Below are positions 24,754 through 33,004 of a stretch of 64,000 nt of DNA, piece after piece. Below the pieces are notes generated by a model. That model searched no databases and had not been told where the DNA came from. It saw nothing but the letters and a program-made list of their open reading frames with translations. The position numbers and the translations under genes are program-made. This stretch comes from Rossellomorea aquimaris. Its GTDB lineage: Bacteria > Bacillota > Bacilli > Bacillales > Bacillaceae_B. Position 1 is the first letter of the stretch; each line of letters begins with the position of its first letter. The stretch is taken from assembly GCF_003315075.1 (NCBI RefSeq), contig NZ_QNRJ01000004.1, forward strand, positions 1-64,000. Direction: 5' to 3'.

Positions 24754-25953
24754 ATGAATGAATACATCATCTATATAGGTACAAGCCAATCAGGCTCCTC
24801 ACGGGACGGTATTGAAGCAGGGAAGAAATTGGGCTACTCTACTATTCTATTTACTAACCGCAGGAAGTTTATAAGAGAAAGAGAACTCTTTTCGGATGTC
24901 GACGAAATGTACGAAGTAGATTTAAGTCATGAAGAAGCAATCAGGAGAGAAATTTCTACACTACAGGAAGGAAAGAAAATAGCGTGCATCATCAGCTTTC
25001 TCGATTCTTACGTTCATGTAGCAGCCCGGCTTTCTAATGAATTCTGCGGAACCGACATTTCCTTGGTACCGATTGGTGATTGTATGGATAAAACAGTGCT
25101 CCGAACGAAACTGATTGGAAAAGAATATTCTTCTGATTTCATTAAAATGAAGCCTCCCTTTTCTACAGAGGGTGTAAAGGCTATTTCCTATCCTGTTGTA
25201 TTAAAATCACCCATTTCTAATGGTTCAAAAGATGTCCTCCTCATTCGTGATGAGGAGGAGCTTGCAACAGGCATAAAGAAATTAAAACGGAAAAAACCTC
25301 CAAGTCTTCTTGTAGAAGAATACTTAGAGGGACCTCAATACTTGATCGAAGTGGTCATCAAAGAATGCAAGCCCGTGGTCACAGTGGTCGTCAAACAGCA
25401 AATCAACTATCATAAACGATTCATTGTCACCGGCTATAGTGTTTCACCCGTATATCATTATCCGGTACTGGTCAGAAAGGTTGGAGAGATTATCAATGAC
25501 CTGGGATTTGTTAACGGAAGCTGTCATTTAGAAATGCGGCTGGTAAAGAATAGATGGAAACTCATTGAAGTAAACCCCCGAATCTCCGGGGGAGCAATGA
25601 ACAAAATGATAGAAGAAGCATATGGACTGAGCATAGTGGAAGAAACTTTAAGGGTATATCTTAGAAAACCTCACCATAGCGAACGCAAATGGGAAAAACA
25701 TATCTACACCTACTATATGACTGTCAACAAGACGGGCAAGCTGTTAAAAGTGATTGGAATAAACAAGGCAGAAGAACAAGAAGGCATCATCGAAGTTTAT
25801 ATAAAACCAAGAAAAGGAAAAACACTTCGCCCTCCAACCTCCATGGGGCATCGCTACGGGTATGTAATGGCGAGGGGGGAATCCGTGCAGGAATCAGAGA
25901 GGCGGGCAAAAGATGCCTCTAAAGACATTCAATTTTATTTAGAATCCATCTAA
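24754..25953 (+). CDS. ATP-grasp domain ligase (paralogue of the 23218 gene)
   Basis: A 399-residue protein, start MNEYIIYIGTSQSGSSRDGI, after AAAGGAG. Motifs parallel the neighbour: VVLKSPISNGSKDV (about 150), LLVEEYLEGPQYLIEVV (about 185), WKLIEVNPRISGGA (about 270) and PPTSMGHRYGYV near the C-terminus. It therefore has the same reaction type, ATP-dependent formation of an amide or ester through an acyl-phosphate. It is followed 60-80 bp later by a CotY/CotZ-like coat gene on the same strand, the best contextual link between this ligase family and the spore surface. The exact substrate is unknown. Confidence 0.82.
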   Translation: MNEYIIYIGTSQSGSSRDGIEAGKKLGYSTILFTNRRKFIRERELFSDVDEMYEVDLSHEEAIRREISTLQEGKKIACIISFLDSYVHVAARLSNEFCGTDISLVPIGDCMDKTVLRTKLIGKEYSSDFIKMKPPFSTEGVKAISYPVVLKSPISNGSKDVLLIRDEEELATGIKKLKRKKPPSLLVEEYLEGPQYLIEVVIKECKPVVTVVVKQQINYHKRFIVTGYSVSPVYHYPVLVRKVGEIINDLGFVNGSCHLEMRLVKNRWKLIEVNPRISGGAMNKMIEEAYGLSIVEETLRVYLRKPHHSERKWEKHIYTYYMTVNKTGKLLKVIGINKAEEQEGIIEVYIKPRKGKTLRPPTSMGHRYGYVMARGESVQESERRAKDASKDIQFYLESI

Positions 25954-26034
25954 ACCATTATATATGCACTACATCACTTTTCCGGAACAAAATACACTAA
26001 TGATAAGAGACAGGTGAAAGGAGGATTTGAGGCG

Positions 26035-26520
26035 ATGATTTGTCATCACGATAGCTGTATATGCAAAACCCTGAATGAATTATTACTGGAACAATTCCAA
26101 TTGGCCACTCAAGAATTTAAGTTCATTTGTGAATACGACAAGGTAGACACCATTCCATTTATCCTATACACAAAGGAAGACAGCGAGCCTTTTCGGGCAC
26201 ACTTACACTCCAACTGCACCATATTCTTTAAGCTCATCGATATCGATGATGGCTGTGCAACACTGCAGTTACTGGCCGGAATGGATATAGACGGATACAT
26301 TACCGACGATGCCGATGAATTATTTGCACTTTTTAATACCGACCAATGTATCAGCATCGACTGCAACTGTTTTCTCGGAATTCAGCCCCTTCCTCCGAAA
26401 TTCGTCAACCGGAAGCTTCCGGATATCGGTCGGGGAAGCCCTAAAGGCAGAGGTTCAAGTGAGCAGGGTATGGGTCCTGAATATGGTTCGGATTTTGATC
26501 GGGAGTGCGATCATAAGTAG
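26035..26520 (+). CDS. CotY/CotZ-like spore coat protein
   Basis: About 161 residues from ATG 26035, ten bases after AAAGGAGG; a GTG further up lies before this site. Cys-rich start (MICHHDSCICKTLNELL) and DCNCFLGIQPL near residue 115 match the CotY/CotZ/ExsY family, which forms disulfide-linked outer coat or exosporium lattices in Bacillus. The C-terminal 40 residues (GRGSPKGRGSSEQG onward) are low-complexity and Gly/Ser-rich, not typical of CotZ, and might be exposed or modified. Expressed presumably late in the mother cell. It follows an ATP-grasp ligase on the same strand. Confidence 0.78.
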   Translation: MICHHDSCICKTLNELLLEQFQLATQEFKFICEYDKVDTIPFILYTKEDSEPFRAHLHSNCTIFFKLIDIDDGCATLQLLAGMDIDGYITDDADELFALFNTDQCISIDCNCFLGIQPLPPKFVNRKLPDIGRGSPKGRGSSEQGMGPEYGSDFDRECDHK

Positions 26521-26591
26521 GAGTTAGAGTTGAATCTGATTTTTGGGTTTGGCTCTTTTTTAGGGGTGATACTGAGCCACCCCTAAATCCC

Positions 26592-27416
26592 TTAAACGCG
26601 GGACAATCTGTTCAATACAAACTCCTCAACTACTTCTGCCACGCCATCTTCCATATTAGAAGCTGTTACAAAATCAGCCTTTTCTTTAATATCTTCCGGA
26701 GCATTCCCCATTGCGACGCCAAGACCGGCGAATTCAATCATCGTAAGGTCGTTATAGCTGTCTCCGATGGCAATGACCTCTTCCGCTTTAATACCCATTG
26801 GCTTGATCAGGTAGTCGAGGCTTGCTCCTTTCGTCACGCCCAACTGCGTAAACTCAAGGAAAAATGGCTTGGAGCGCATCACACTCAGTTCACCATCCAG
26901 TTCCGCTTGAAGCTTCTTCTCGACCTCTACCAATCGACCGGCTTCTTTTAACATGAGTGCCTTTACAACAGGCTCCTGAATCGCTTCTTTAAAGTTTGGA
27001 ACAACCTTTACAGGCAGCCCTGTCAACTCACTTTCAATAGAAGCAAATTCACTTGGTTCTTCTACAACAATCGCATCATCAGCATATGTGAGAATGCCAA
27101 CTTCTTCCCGTTTACTCAAATCATATAAGCGGTGAACGGTTTCTGCTGATAATGTTCGACTATATTTCTCTTCGTTTGTCTTGCAATCTATTATTTTCGA
27201 TCCGTTGAAAGAAAGAATATAACTTCCGTATTGGTCAAGCTTCAGTTCTTCTGCAACCCATCTCATTCCAAACGTGGGGCGGCCGGACGCCAGGACAACT
27301 TTCACTCCGGCTTCCTGTGATTGAAGTAAAGCATCTTTTGTACGACCCGAAATCGTTTGGTCATCTCGTAATAAAGTATCATCTAAGTCTAGTACAATCA
27401 TTTTATAATTCATCAT
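26592..27416 (-). CDS. Cof-type HAD-IIB hydrolase (sugar/nucleotide phosphatase-like)
   Basis: About 274 residues from the ATG ending at 27416, six bases after GAAAGGA. HAD motifs: I, VLDLDDTLL with nucleophile Asp; II, VLASGRP; III/IV, KGASLDYLI and IAIGDSYNDLTMIEFAG. The Cof-type cap domain lies between II and III. Such phosphatases act on sugar phosphates, FMN or other small phosphoesters; the substrate cannot be read from sequence. Monocistronic by position, between the spore cluster and the sucrose genes. Confidence 0.88.
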   Translation of the reverse strand: MMNYKMIVLDLDDTLLRDDQTISGRTKDALLQSQEAGVKVVLASGRPTFGMRWVAEELKLDQYGSYILSFNGSKIIDCKTNEEKYSRTLSAETVHRLYDLSKREEVGILTYADDAIVVEEPSEFASIESELTGLPVKVVPNFKEAIQEPVVKALMLKEAGRLVEVEKKLQAELDGELSVMRSKPFFLEFTQLGVTKGASLDYLIKPMGIKAEEVIAIGDSYNDLTMIEFAGLGVAMGNAPEDIKEKADFVTASNMEDGVAEVVEEFVLNRLSRV

Positions 27417-27523
27417 GAAAAATCCTTTCAGGAAATCCAATTTATATTATCTTACTATAACATTTATCTTTTATTAAAAGACTCTTTTCATAAAGTTTTT
27501 GCTAATTTAGAGAAGAAAGTAGT

Positions 27524-27653
27524 AGTTGATTTCCGCTACAGGATGCTCGCTTTCCGCGGGGCGTGAGTTGAGCCTCCTCGGGCTTTTGCCCTGCGGGGTC
27601 TCAACTTTCCCTCTATTCCCGCAGGAGTCGAGCACCTTCCGCTCCAATCAACT
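27524..27653. repeat. GC-rich dispersed imperfect palindrome (copy 1)
   Basis: A 130-bp element bounded by AGTTGAT and ATCAACT, with TCCGC, TTTCCGCGGGG, CTCCTCGGG, CCCGCAGGAGTC and TTCCGCTCC in mirror order. A second copy with the same word order lies at 51067-51186 in reverse sense. Both are far more GC-rich than their surroundings and can fold into long hairpins. Similar elements are scattered in many Bacillus genomes; function unknown. Confidence 0.7.
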
Positions 27654-27796
27654 TTCTAAGCATGGATCCTTAATATATATCAATAATAACAAGAATTTTA
27701 GCAAGCAATCTCATTTAAGGTAAAAGAGATTGAATTTCCTTTTAAGGAAGAAGGATTATTTTTTTCTCGTTAAATTGTTTTCTTGCACACCTTTAA

Positions 27797-27894
27797 GCTC
27801 TGTCATGAAAATACTGTATAAGATGGTTCGGCCGAACGCTAGCTGCAAGCGGAGCGGTTCCCCTCACTATCCAGCACACACTAGTTGACAGAGC
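27797..27894. repeat. small inverted-repeat element, possible IS relic
   Basis: GCTCTGTCA at 27797 and TGACAGAGC at 27886 form perfect 9-bp ends around 80 bp with no coding capacity. GGCTCTGTCA-type ends are common on insertion sequences, so this may be a solo relic or MITE. No target duplication is evident. Confidence 0.35.
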
Positions 27895-27953
27895 CTTGGG
27901 AGAGTTTATATTATAAAAAGCAATTTTTGGCGAAATGAGCGTAATAAAAAAGA

Positions 27954-27982
27954 AAATAGACCACCAAAACGGCAGTCTATTT
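27954..27982 (-). terminator. terminator of the sucrose operon
   Basis: AAATAGAC and GTCTATTT form a stem that overlaps the scrB stop codon and is followed by TTCTTTTTT on the minus strand. Confidence 0.8.
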
Positions 27983-29437
27983 CAAGTTTACATGGTTTAG
28001 GTCCCATTTTCTAATGGTAAAACCAGCCTGGTTGGAAGCTCCGAAACGTACGGTATCGTTGTTTGGTGACGGATAGAATCGGGCTGTAAACGTTTCTTCT
28101 CCTTCATTAATGAATACTTCTATGGAAGAAGTGTCGACAAACAGTCTTAATGATTTCAAATTCTCTACTTTACATTGCCGCTTCTCTACTACTCCATTAA
28201 CATAGCTTTTTCTCTCAAGAGTCGCCACTTGTTCCCCGGTAGAATAGACGAGCCTAACACCATCCCCAATGGAAAGGTCAAACCATCCTTCAGAAAGAGA
28301 CAGGTCCCCGATCTCCAATTCAAACGCCTTTCCGTTTACACCAGTGAGTTCGCGGCTTTCTTTATCCAATTCAACCTTGTGTTCGATAGCTCCTCCGGCT
28401 CTTAAATGCCGCAATTCTTCAAGAGGAACCTGTCTCACCTTACCGTTCACAAGCTTCAGCTCCCGAGGCAGGGTCATCGTATGAAGCCATTTATGTTCAA
28501 TGGTGGGATGATCCTGTTCATTTTGATCAGGTACACTCATCCAGGCAAATAGAATTCGGCGGCCTTTGTCATCGACTGTCGTTTGTGGGGCATAGAAGTC
28601 AAAGCCGCGGTCCAATTCTTCGAAATCCCCGTGTTCAAACGTTCCTGCAGCTGAATCAAAATATCCGGCAACATAACCTGCCTGATACACATTCTGATAC
28701 TTCATTCCAGCACCTTCAATTCCCTGCGGAGAGAAAATAAGGATGTCCTGATCTCCCAACTTAAAAAGGTCGGGACATTCAAACATATAACCGAAATCAG
28801 CAAGCTTGCCCCGGCCTCCACCTGTAAGGGTACCCCGATATTCCCAATCAATCAGATTCTCCGATTGCAACAAAACGACTGCTCCTTTTAACTCTGTCGT
28901 CTGTGCGCCAACAACCATAAAAAATGCTCCATCCCGTTCCCACACCTTTGGATCGCGAAAATGGGCGGTAAATCCTTCCGGTAAGTGAACTACGGGGCCT
29001 TTTTTGTCAAAATGTATGCTGTCTTCCGAGAGGGCTAAGCACTGATAGGATTCCCGATTCCCTTCCTCGTCCTTCACGTTCCCTGTATAGTACGCATAGA
29101 TTTTCCCGTCATGCTCGATGGCACTTCCGGAATAACAGCCGTTTTTCTCAAACCATTCTGATGGAGTGAGGGCGATTTCTTCATGTTTCCAGTTGACTAA
29201 ATCCACGGAAGAATAATGCCCCCAGAATTTTGCACCATGTCCGGTTTTAAAGGGCATCCACTGGTAATAGAGATGATAGACCCCTTTAAATTGGATGAAT
29301 CCGTTCGGGTCATTCAATAACCCTACCGGCGGCATAAGGTGATAATGAAGGCGGTAGGGATCCTGCTCTACAACACCCTCGTGCTTTTCCATTTCTTCAT
29401 AGACTTCTTTTCTCAGTTGTTCATCTCTGTTCATCAC
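27977..29437 (-). CDS. scrB: sucrose-6-phosphate hydrolase (GH32)
   Basis: A 486-residue GH32 enzyme hydrolysing sucrose-6-phosphate to glucose-6-phosphate and fructose. Catalytic landmarks: nucleophile Asp in LLNDPNGF (about residue 42), FRDPKV (transition-state stabiliser) near 160 and acid/base Glu in MFECPDLF near 215. A C-terminal beta-sandwich starts near 340. It is the third gene of the scrA-scrK-scrB operon and overlaps scrK by four bases. Cytoplasmic, no signal peptide. The B. subtilis name is sacA. Confidence 0.95.
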   Translation of the reverse strand: MMNRDEQLRKEVYEEMEKHEGVVEQDPYRLHYHLMPPVGLLNDPNGFIQFKGVYHLYYQWMPFKTGHGAKFWGHYSSVDLVNWKHEEIALTPSEWFEKNGCYSGSAIEHDGKIYAYYTGNVKDEEGNRESYQCLALSEDSIHFDKKGPVVHLPEGFTAHFRDPKVWERDGAFFMVVGAQTTELKGAVVLLQSENLIDWEYRGTLTGGGRGKLADFGYMFECPDLFKLGDQDILIFSPQGIEGAGMKYQNVYQAGYVAGYFDSAAGTFEHGDFEELDRGFDFYAPQTTVDDKGRRILFAWMSVPDQNEQDHPTIEHKWLHTMTLPRELKLVNGKVRQVPLEELRHLRAGGAIEHKVELDKESRELTGVNGKAFELEIGDLSLSEGWFDLSIGDGVRLVYSTGEQVATLERKSYVNGVVEKRQCKVENLKSLRLFVDTSSIEVFINEGEETFTARFYPSPNNDTVRFGASNQAGFTIRKWDLNHVNLK

Positions 29438-30390
29438 GCCTTCCCCCTCTTCAGATGATGGTTTACTTCCTCCAAGGAAGGCAAAGCCGTCATCGCTCCT
29501 TTTGTTGAGGCAGCGAGTGCTCCTGATACGGCTGCAAACCCGGCCATGCGGGCTGCTTCTTCTATTGATAAGGATGAAATATCCCCTTTGAATTCATGGA
29601 TGGAATAGAGAATCCCGGATACAAACGCATCCCCGGCCCCCGTTGTATCCACTGCTTTCACCTTCATGGCAGGTACATACTGACGGGCATCTCCTACGTA
29701 CACATAGCTTCCTTCTGCCCCCATCGTAATAATCAAGAAAGGAATATTGTATGCCCTTAGTTTCGCTACCCCTGATTCAATCTCTTTTTCACCCGTAATA
29801 AATTCGAGTTCTTCCTCAGAGATCTTCAAAACATCCGCTTCAGAAAGCATGCTCTTAATCGTTTCTCGGGCATTTTCCTCCGAATCCCATAATCCTAATC
29901 GTAAATTCGGATCATAGGAAACCAACAAACCATTCTCTTTCGCCACTTTCACAGCATGATGCGTCGCTTCCTTCGCAGGAGAGCTGATCATGGAGATGGA
30001 ACCAAAGTGAAGGATTTTATGAGTTAGGAAATCCTCTTCGTCTATATCATTCACTTGGAGGAAACGGTCCGCACTCGGATCGATATAAAAGTCAAAGCTG
30101 CGCTCCCCGTCTTCTCCGTTCGTTACAAATACCACTCCCGTACGGACATCAGGAGTCAAAAGCATTTGATTGGTCCGAACACCATATTCCTGAAGAGTCT
30201 CTTGCAGGAACTTCCCTAATACATCATCCCCCACTTTCCCTAAAAAGGTAGACCTCGCGTCTAATCTAGCCAGTCCAACAGCCACATTGGCCGGGGCTCC
30301 TCCGGGACTTTTTTGATAAGTGGTATTGTGTTTGTCTAAAGGGATGAAATCTATCAGTACTTCACCCAGTGAGATGATTCCTTTTTTCAT
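29434..30390 (-). CDS. scrK: fructokinase (PfkB family)
   Basis: A 318-residue ribokinase-like sugar kinase. The N-terminal PfkB signature GGAPANVAVGLARL (about 31-44) and the C-terminal one DTTGAGDAFVSGIL (about 250-263), with catalytic Asp, are both present. In the sucrose operon it phosphorylates the fructose released by ScrB to fructose-6-phosphate. An intercistronic palindrome separates it from scrA upstream. Confidence 0.93.
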   Translation of the reverse strand: MKKGIISLGEVLIDFIPLDKHNTTYQKSPGGAPANVAVGLARLDARSTFLGKVGDDVLGKFLQETLQEYGVRTNQMLLTPDVRTGVVFVTNGEDGERSFDFYIDPSADRFLQVNDIDEEDFLTHKILHFGSISMISSPAKEATHHAVKVAKENGLLVSYDPNLRLGLWDSEENARETIKSMLSEADVLKISEEELEFITGEKEIESGVAKLRAYNIPFLIITMGAEGSYVYVGDARQYVPAMKVKAVDTTGAGDAFVSGILYSIHEFKGDISSLSIEEAARMAGFAAVSGALAASTKGAMTALPSLEEVNHHLKRGKA

Positions 30391-30439
30391 ATCTTAGTTC
30401 CTCCTCGTTCCATTTGGTTCTAGTTTAAATATAGCAAAT

Positions 30440-30465
30440 CCTTACTAGTCAGGTGACTAGTAAGG
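30440..30465. other. perfect palindromic hairpin between scrA and scrK
   Basis: CCTTACTAGTCA and TGACTAGTAAGG pair perfectly (12 bp) around two bases. No T run follows in the transcribed direction, so full termination is unlikely; it may stabilise the upstream scrA message or tune scrK-scrB expression. Confidence 0.6.
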
Positions 30466-30475
30466 ATAAAGATTT

Positions 30476-31852
30476 CTATTTTGCTTCTTCCTTCCAACCC
30501 AGCAATAAGGTTGCTACAAATGCTCCTGCTACAGCGATGACGAATCCGATTCCATAGTTAAGTGGATCTTGAGCGATCGCAAACATTGGAATACCTGTCA
30601 ATCCAATTCCGTTTGCCATCACTTGAGTGAATACCACGTATGCTCCCCCAAGTGCACCACCGATGGCTGCTCCGATAAACGGACGGCGATGCTTTAAGTT
30701 AACCCCGAAGATCGCCGGTTCTGTAATTCCCAGGAAAGCAGAAACGGCTGCCGGTACAGCAATTTCCTTTGTTTTCTTGTTTTTCGTTTTAAAGAAGACA
30801 GCGAGGGTTGCCCCACCTTGTGCAACGTTGGCCATTGCCCAAATCGGCAGTAAATAGTTACCGCCGATGTTCGATAACAGCTCAGCCTCGATGGCATGAA
30901 AACTGTGATGAACACCGGTTAATACAATCGTTGAATACAATCCACCGAAGATCAGTCCCGCTATCGGACCAGCTGTGTTGTAGACAACATCAAGAACCGT
31001 TGTAATTCCGTTACCGAGAACTCTTCCTAGTGGTCCAACAATAAGCAGAGCGGTAAATCCTGTGAAGATGACCGTCAAGAACGGAGTCACCAATAAATCA
31101 ACGGTATTCGGTACAATTTTGCGTAAGCCTCTTTCGATCTTTGCCATTAAGTAAACGGTTAATAGTACTGGAATGACCGTCCCTTGGTACCCAAGCATTT
31201 CAACGCCAAATCCGAAGAAATCAAGAGTGTCCGGCTGGGCATCGGCAAGACCCCATGGATTCAGTAATGCCGGGTGGGTCATGATCCCCCCGATGACAGC
31301 ACCTAAGTAACCATTCGCCCCAAATTCCTTCGCTGCACTCATCCCGATCAAGATTGGTAAAATGATAAAGGCTGCAGAAGAGAACATGTCCAGCATTACG
31401 AATAGACCGCTTTCAGGATCGACCCATTTATACGTTCTCATCAGGCCAAGGAGCCCCATTAACATACCAGCCGCTACGATTGCCGGGATGATGGGTACAA
31501 ATATGTTTGACAGTGTACGGGCAAAACGGGCAAACGGGTTCATCTTCCGTTTGGCTGCATCGCTGTGAGACTCGCCCGTTGGTGACTTATCTTCAACTGA
31601 TGCACCAACAAGAGGACCGAAATGTTCAAATACTTTGTTTACATTCCCTGTCCCGAATATGATCTGGAACTGACCGGAGCTTGAGAATGCCCCTTTCACA
31701 CCATCCAATTCCTCGATGGCACCTTTTTCTATCTGACTTTCGTCGTCAATCACGAGACGCAGTCGCGTCGCACAATGAGTGGCACTTACAACATTTTTTT
31801 CGCCACCCAATAACGGAACAAGCTGTTCAGCAACTTCACGATAGTTCATCAT
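30476..31852 (-). CDS. sacP: PTS sucrose-specific enzyme IIBC
   Basis: A 458-residue permease. The N-terminal IIB domain has the phosphocysteine in ATHCATRLRL (about residue 27); the IIC domain with about ten membrane segments follows from about 105, with TGVHHSFHAIE and GITEPAIFGV. It takes up sucrose as sucrose-6-phosphate. No IIA domain is present, so it probably borrows the glucose-type IIA, as SacP does in B. subtilis. The 5' leader carries a terminator and RAT antiterminator bound by the divergent-regulator gene product SacT upstream. Confidence 0.93.
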   Translation of the reverse strand: MMNYREVAEQLVPLLGGEKNVVSATHCATRLRLVIDDESQIEKGAIEELDGVKGAFSSSGQFQIIFGTGNVNKVFEHFGPLVGASVEDKSPTGESHSDAAKRKMNPFARFARTLSNIFVPIIPAIVAAGMLMGLLGLMRTYKWVDPESGLFVMLDMFSSAAFIILPILIGMSAAKEFGANGYLGAVIGGIMTHPALLNPWGLADAQPDTLDFFGFGVEMLGYQGTVIPVLLTVYLMAKIERGLRKIVPNTVDLLVTPFLTVIFTGFTALLIVGPLGRVLGNGITTVLDVVYNTAGPIAGLIFGGLYSTIVLTGVHHSFHAIEAELLSNIGGNYLLPIWAMANVAQGGATLAVFFKTKNKKTKEIAVPAAVSAFLGITEPAIFGVNLKHRRPFIGAAIGGALGGAYVVFTQVMANGIGLTGIPMFAIAQDPLNYGIGFVIAVAGAFVATLLLGWKEEAK

Positions 31853-31891
31853 GAATCCCTCCTATTTTTCATAAATTCCAATAAAAAAAAG

Positions 31892-31923
31892 ACCTAGTAC
31901 CCTTAAGAGGATAGAGGTAGGTC
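31892..31923 (-). terminator. leader terminator of the sucrose operon
   Basis: On the minus strand GACCTACCT pairs with AGG...TAGGTC and is followed by seven T just before sacP. It is the alternative to the antiterminator stem, because its 5' arm region and the RAT overlap in GACCTA-type sequence. Confidence 0.8.
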
Positions 31924-31960
31924 AAAGAGAGACGCTTACCATTATCGTCTTAAAGATTCT

Positions 31961-31990
31961 AGGTCTTGCCTGCATGATCAGTAACAATCC
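31961..31990 (-). promoter_or_regulatory. RAT ribonucleic antiterminator (SacT/SacY type)
   Basis: GGATTGTTACTGATCATGCA followed by GGCAAGACCT on the minus strand matches the sac RAT closely (GGATTGTTACTG ... GCAGGCAAGACC). SacT-type proteins bind it in RNA when sucrose is available and prevent the leader terminator from forming. Confidence 0.9.
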
Positions 31991-32013
31991 TACTGTATGA
32001 AATTGATGTGTTC

Positions 32014-32042
32014 ATTCTACAAGATGAAAACGTTACCGTCAA
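32014..32042 (-). promoter_or_regulatory. sacP operon promoter with near-consensus cre
   Basis: On the minus strand there is -35 TTGACG (32037-32042), a 17-bp spacer and -10 TAGAAT (32014-32019). The spacer contains TGAAAACGTTACCG (32025-32038, plus strand), a cre match with one mismatch at the end, so CcpA repression is likely. It sits in the gap directly behind the sacT stop codon. Confidence 0.78.
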
Positions 32043-32046
32043 CCAT

Positions 32047-32871
32047 TTACTTTAAGAGGCGCTGTATATGCAGAGCGATATACGCAACCTCTGAAGGAGG
32101 GAAGTTAATGCTGTATTCTTCCTGCAGATACTTTGTAATTTCCTTTGAGCACTCGTAAGCCCTTTGGTATTTCATCTGAATCAGTTCAAGCATGTCTTCA
32201 TCGATGGGATCAAACTGGTCTCCCTGTTCAATCCGATTTAGTGCAAAACGAAGATGGGTGATTAATCGTTGGTAGTTGATGCTCGACTCTTCTACTTCTA
32301 TGGAAAGAATCGACTCTATCTGCTCAACAAAATCCCTCAGGATCGTGGCATGCTTCAACGATTCGCTCATAGACGGGGCATCCATCTTCGCCGTATGAAT
32401 ATGAAGAGCAATATGAGCCGCCTCATCATCAGGGATTTCGATACCGAGTTTCTGCCTGATTTCTTCTTTTGCCCACACCCCGACTTCATATTCCTTTTTA
32501 TAAAGCAGCTTGATTTCGTTTAAAAGCTTATTTTGGATGGGAAATCCTTGCTGCAGTCGTTCAAATGCAAAGGAAAGGTGATCCGTCAGCGCGATATGGA
32601 TATGGTCGCTAAGAGGGGCATTTAAATGTCCCTCTGCATAGCTGATGATGTTTTCAGCGATTTCAATATGTTCCTCCGGCAAGGTAGCCAGGAGCTGCTG
32701 GAATTTCTCCGAGGATTGCTCATGAAGGACAAAGATCTTTTCAATTTTGTTCTTGGGGATGATATCATTTCGCTTCTTCTGAAAAGCAATCCCGCTCCCC
32801 ATCACAATTTTCTCCTGCGGCCCGTCCACCACTACAACAGCATTGTTGTTTAAAATTCTAAAAATACGCAT
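32047..32871 (-). CDS. sacT: BglG/SacT-family transcription antiterminator
   Basis: A 274-residue regulator with an N-terminal RNA-binding CAT domain (MRIFRILNNNAVVV, VMGSGIAFQKKRND, about 1-55) and two PRD domains (about 65-170 and 175-274) with phosphorylatable His in HIHIALTDHLSF, AAHIALHIHT and VAYIALHIQ. It should bind the RAT 60 bp downstream and permit sacP expression in sucrose, with activity set by PTS phosphorylation. It reads in the same direction as the sac operon and directly precedes its promoter. Confidence 0.92.
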   Translation of the reverse strand: MRIFRILNNNAVVVVDGPQEKIVMGSGIAFQKKRNDIIPKNKIEKIFVLHEQSSEKFQQLLATLPEEHIEIAENIISYAEGHLNAPLSDHIHIALTDHLSFAFERLQQGFPIQNKLLNEIKLLYKKEYEVGVWAKEEIRQKLGIEIPDDEAAHIALHIHTAKMDAPSMSESLKHATILRDFVEQIESILSIEVEESSINYQRLITHLRFALNRIEQGDQFDPIDEDMLELIQMKYQRAYECSKEITKYLQEEYSINFPPSEVAYIALHIQRLLK

Positions 32872-33004
32872 AGATATCCTCCGTACAGTTCGTTACTCCC
32901 TATGTTACCACGATTCAGCTTAAAGATAACATGTAAAGTGTACAGACTAAAGATTTCCATGATAGATATGATATGCTGAAAGAAAAAATGAAAGCGGGTA
33001 AGAA

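Noticed and set aside
26562-26588. Inverted repeat TTAGGGGTG ... CACCCCTAA as a terminator
   Set aside because: A run of T precedes rather than follows the stem in both useful directions, so a standard terminator is not supported.
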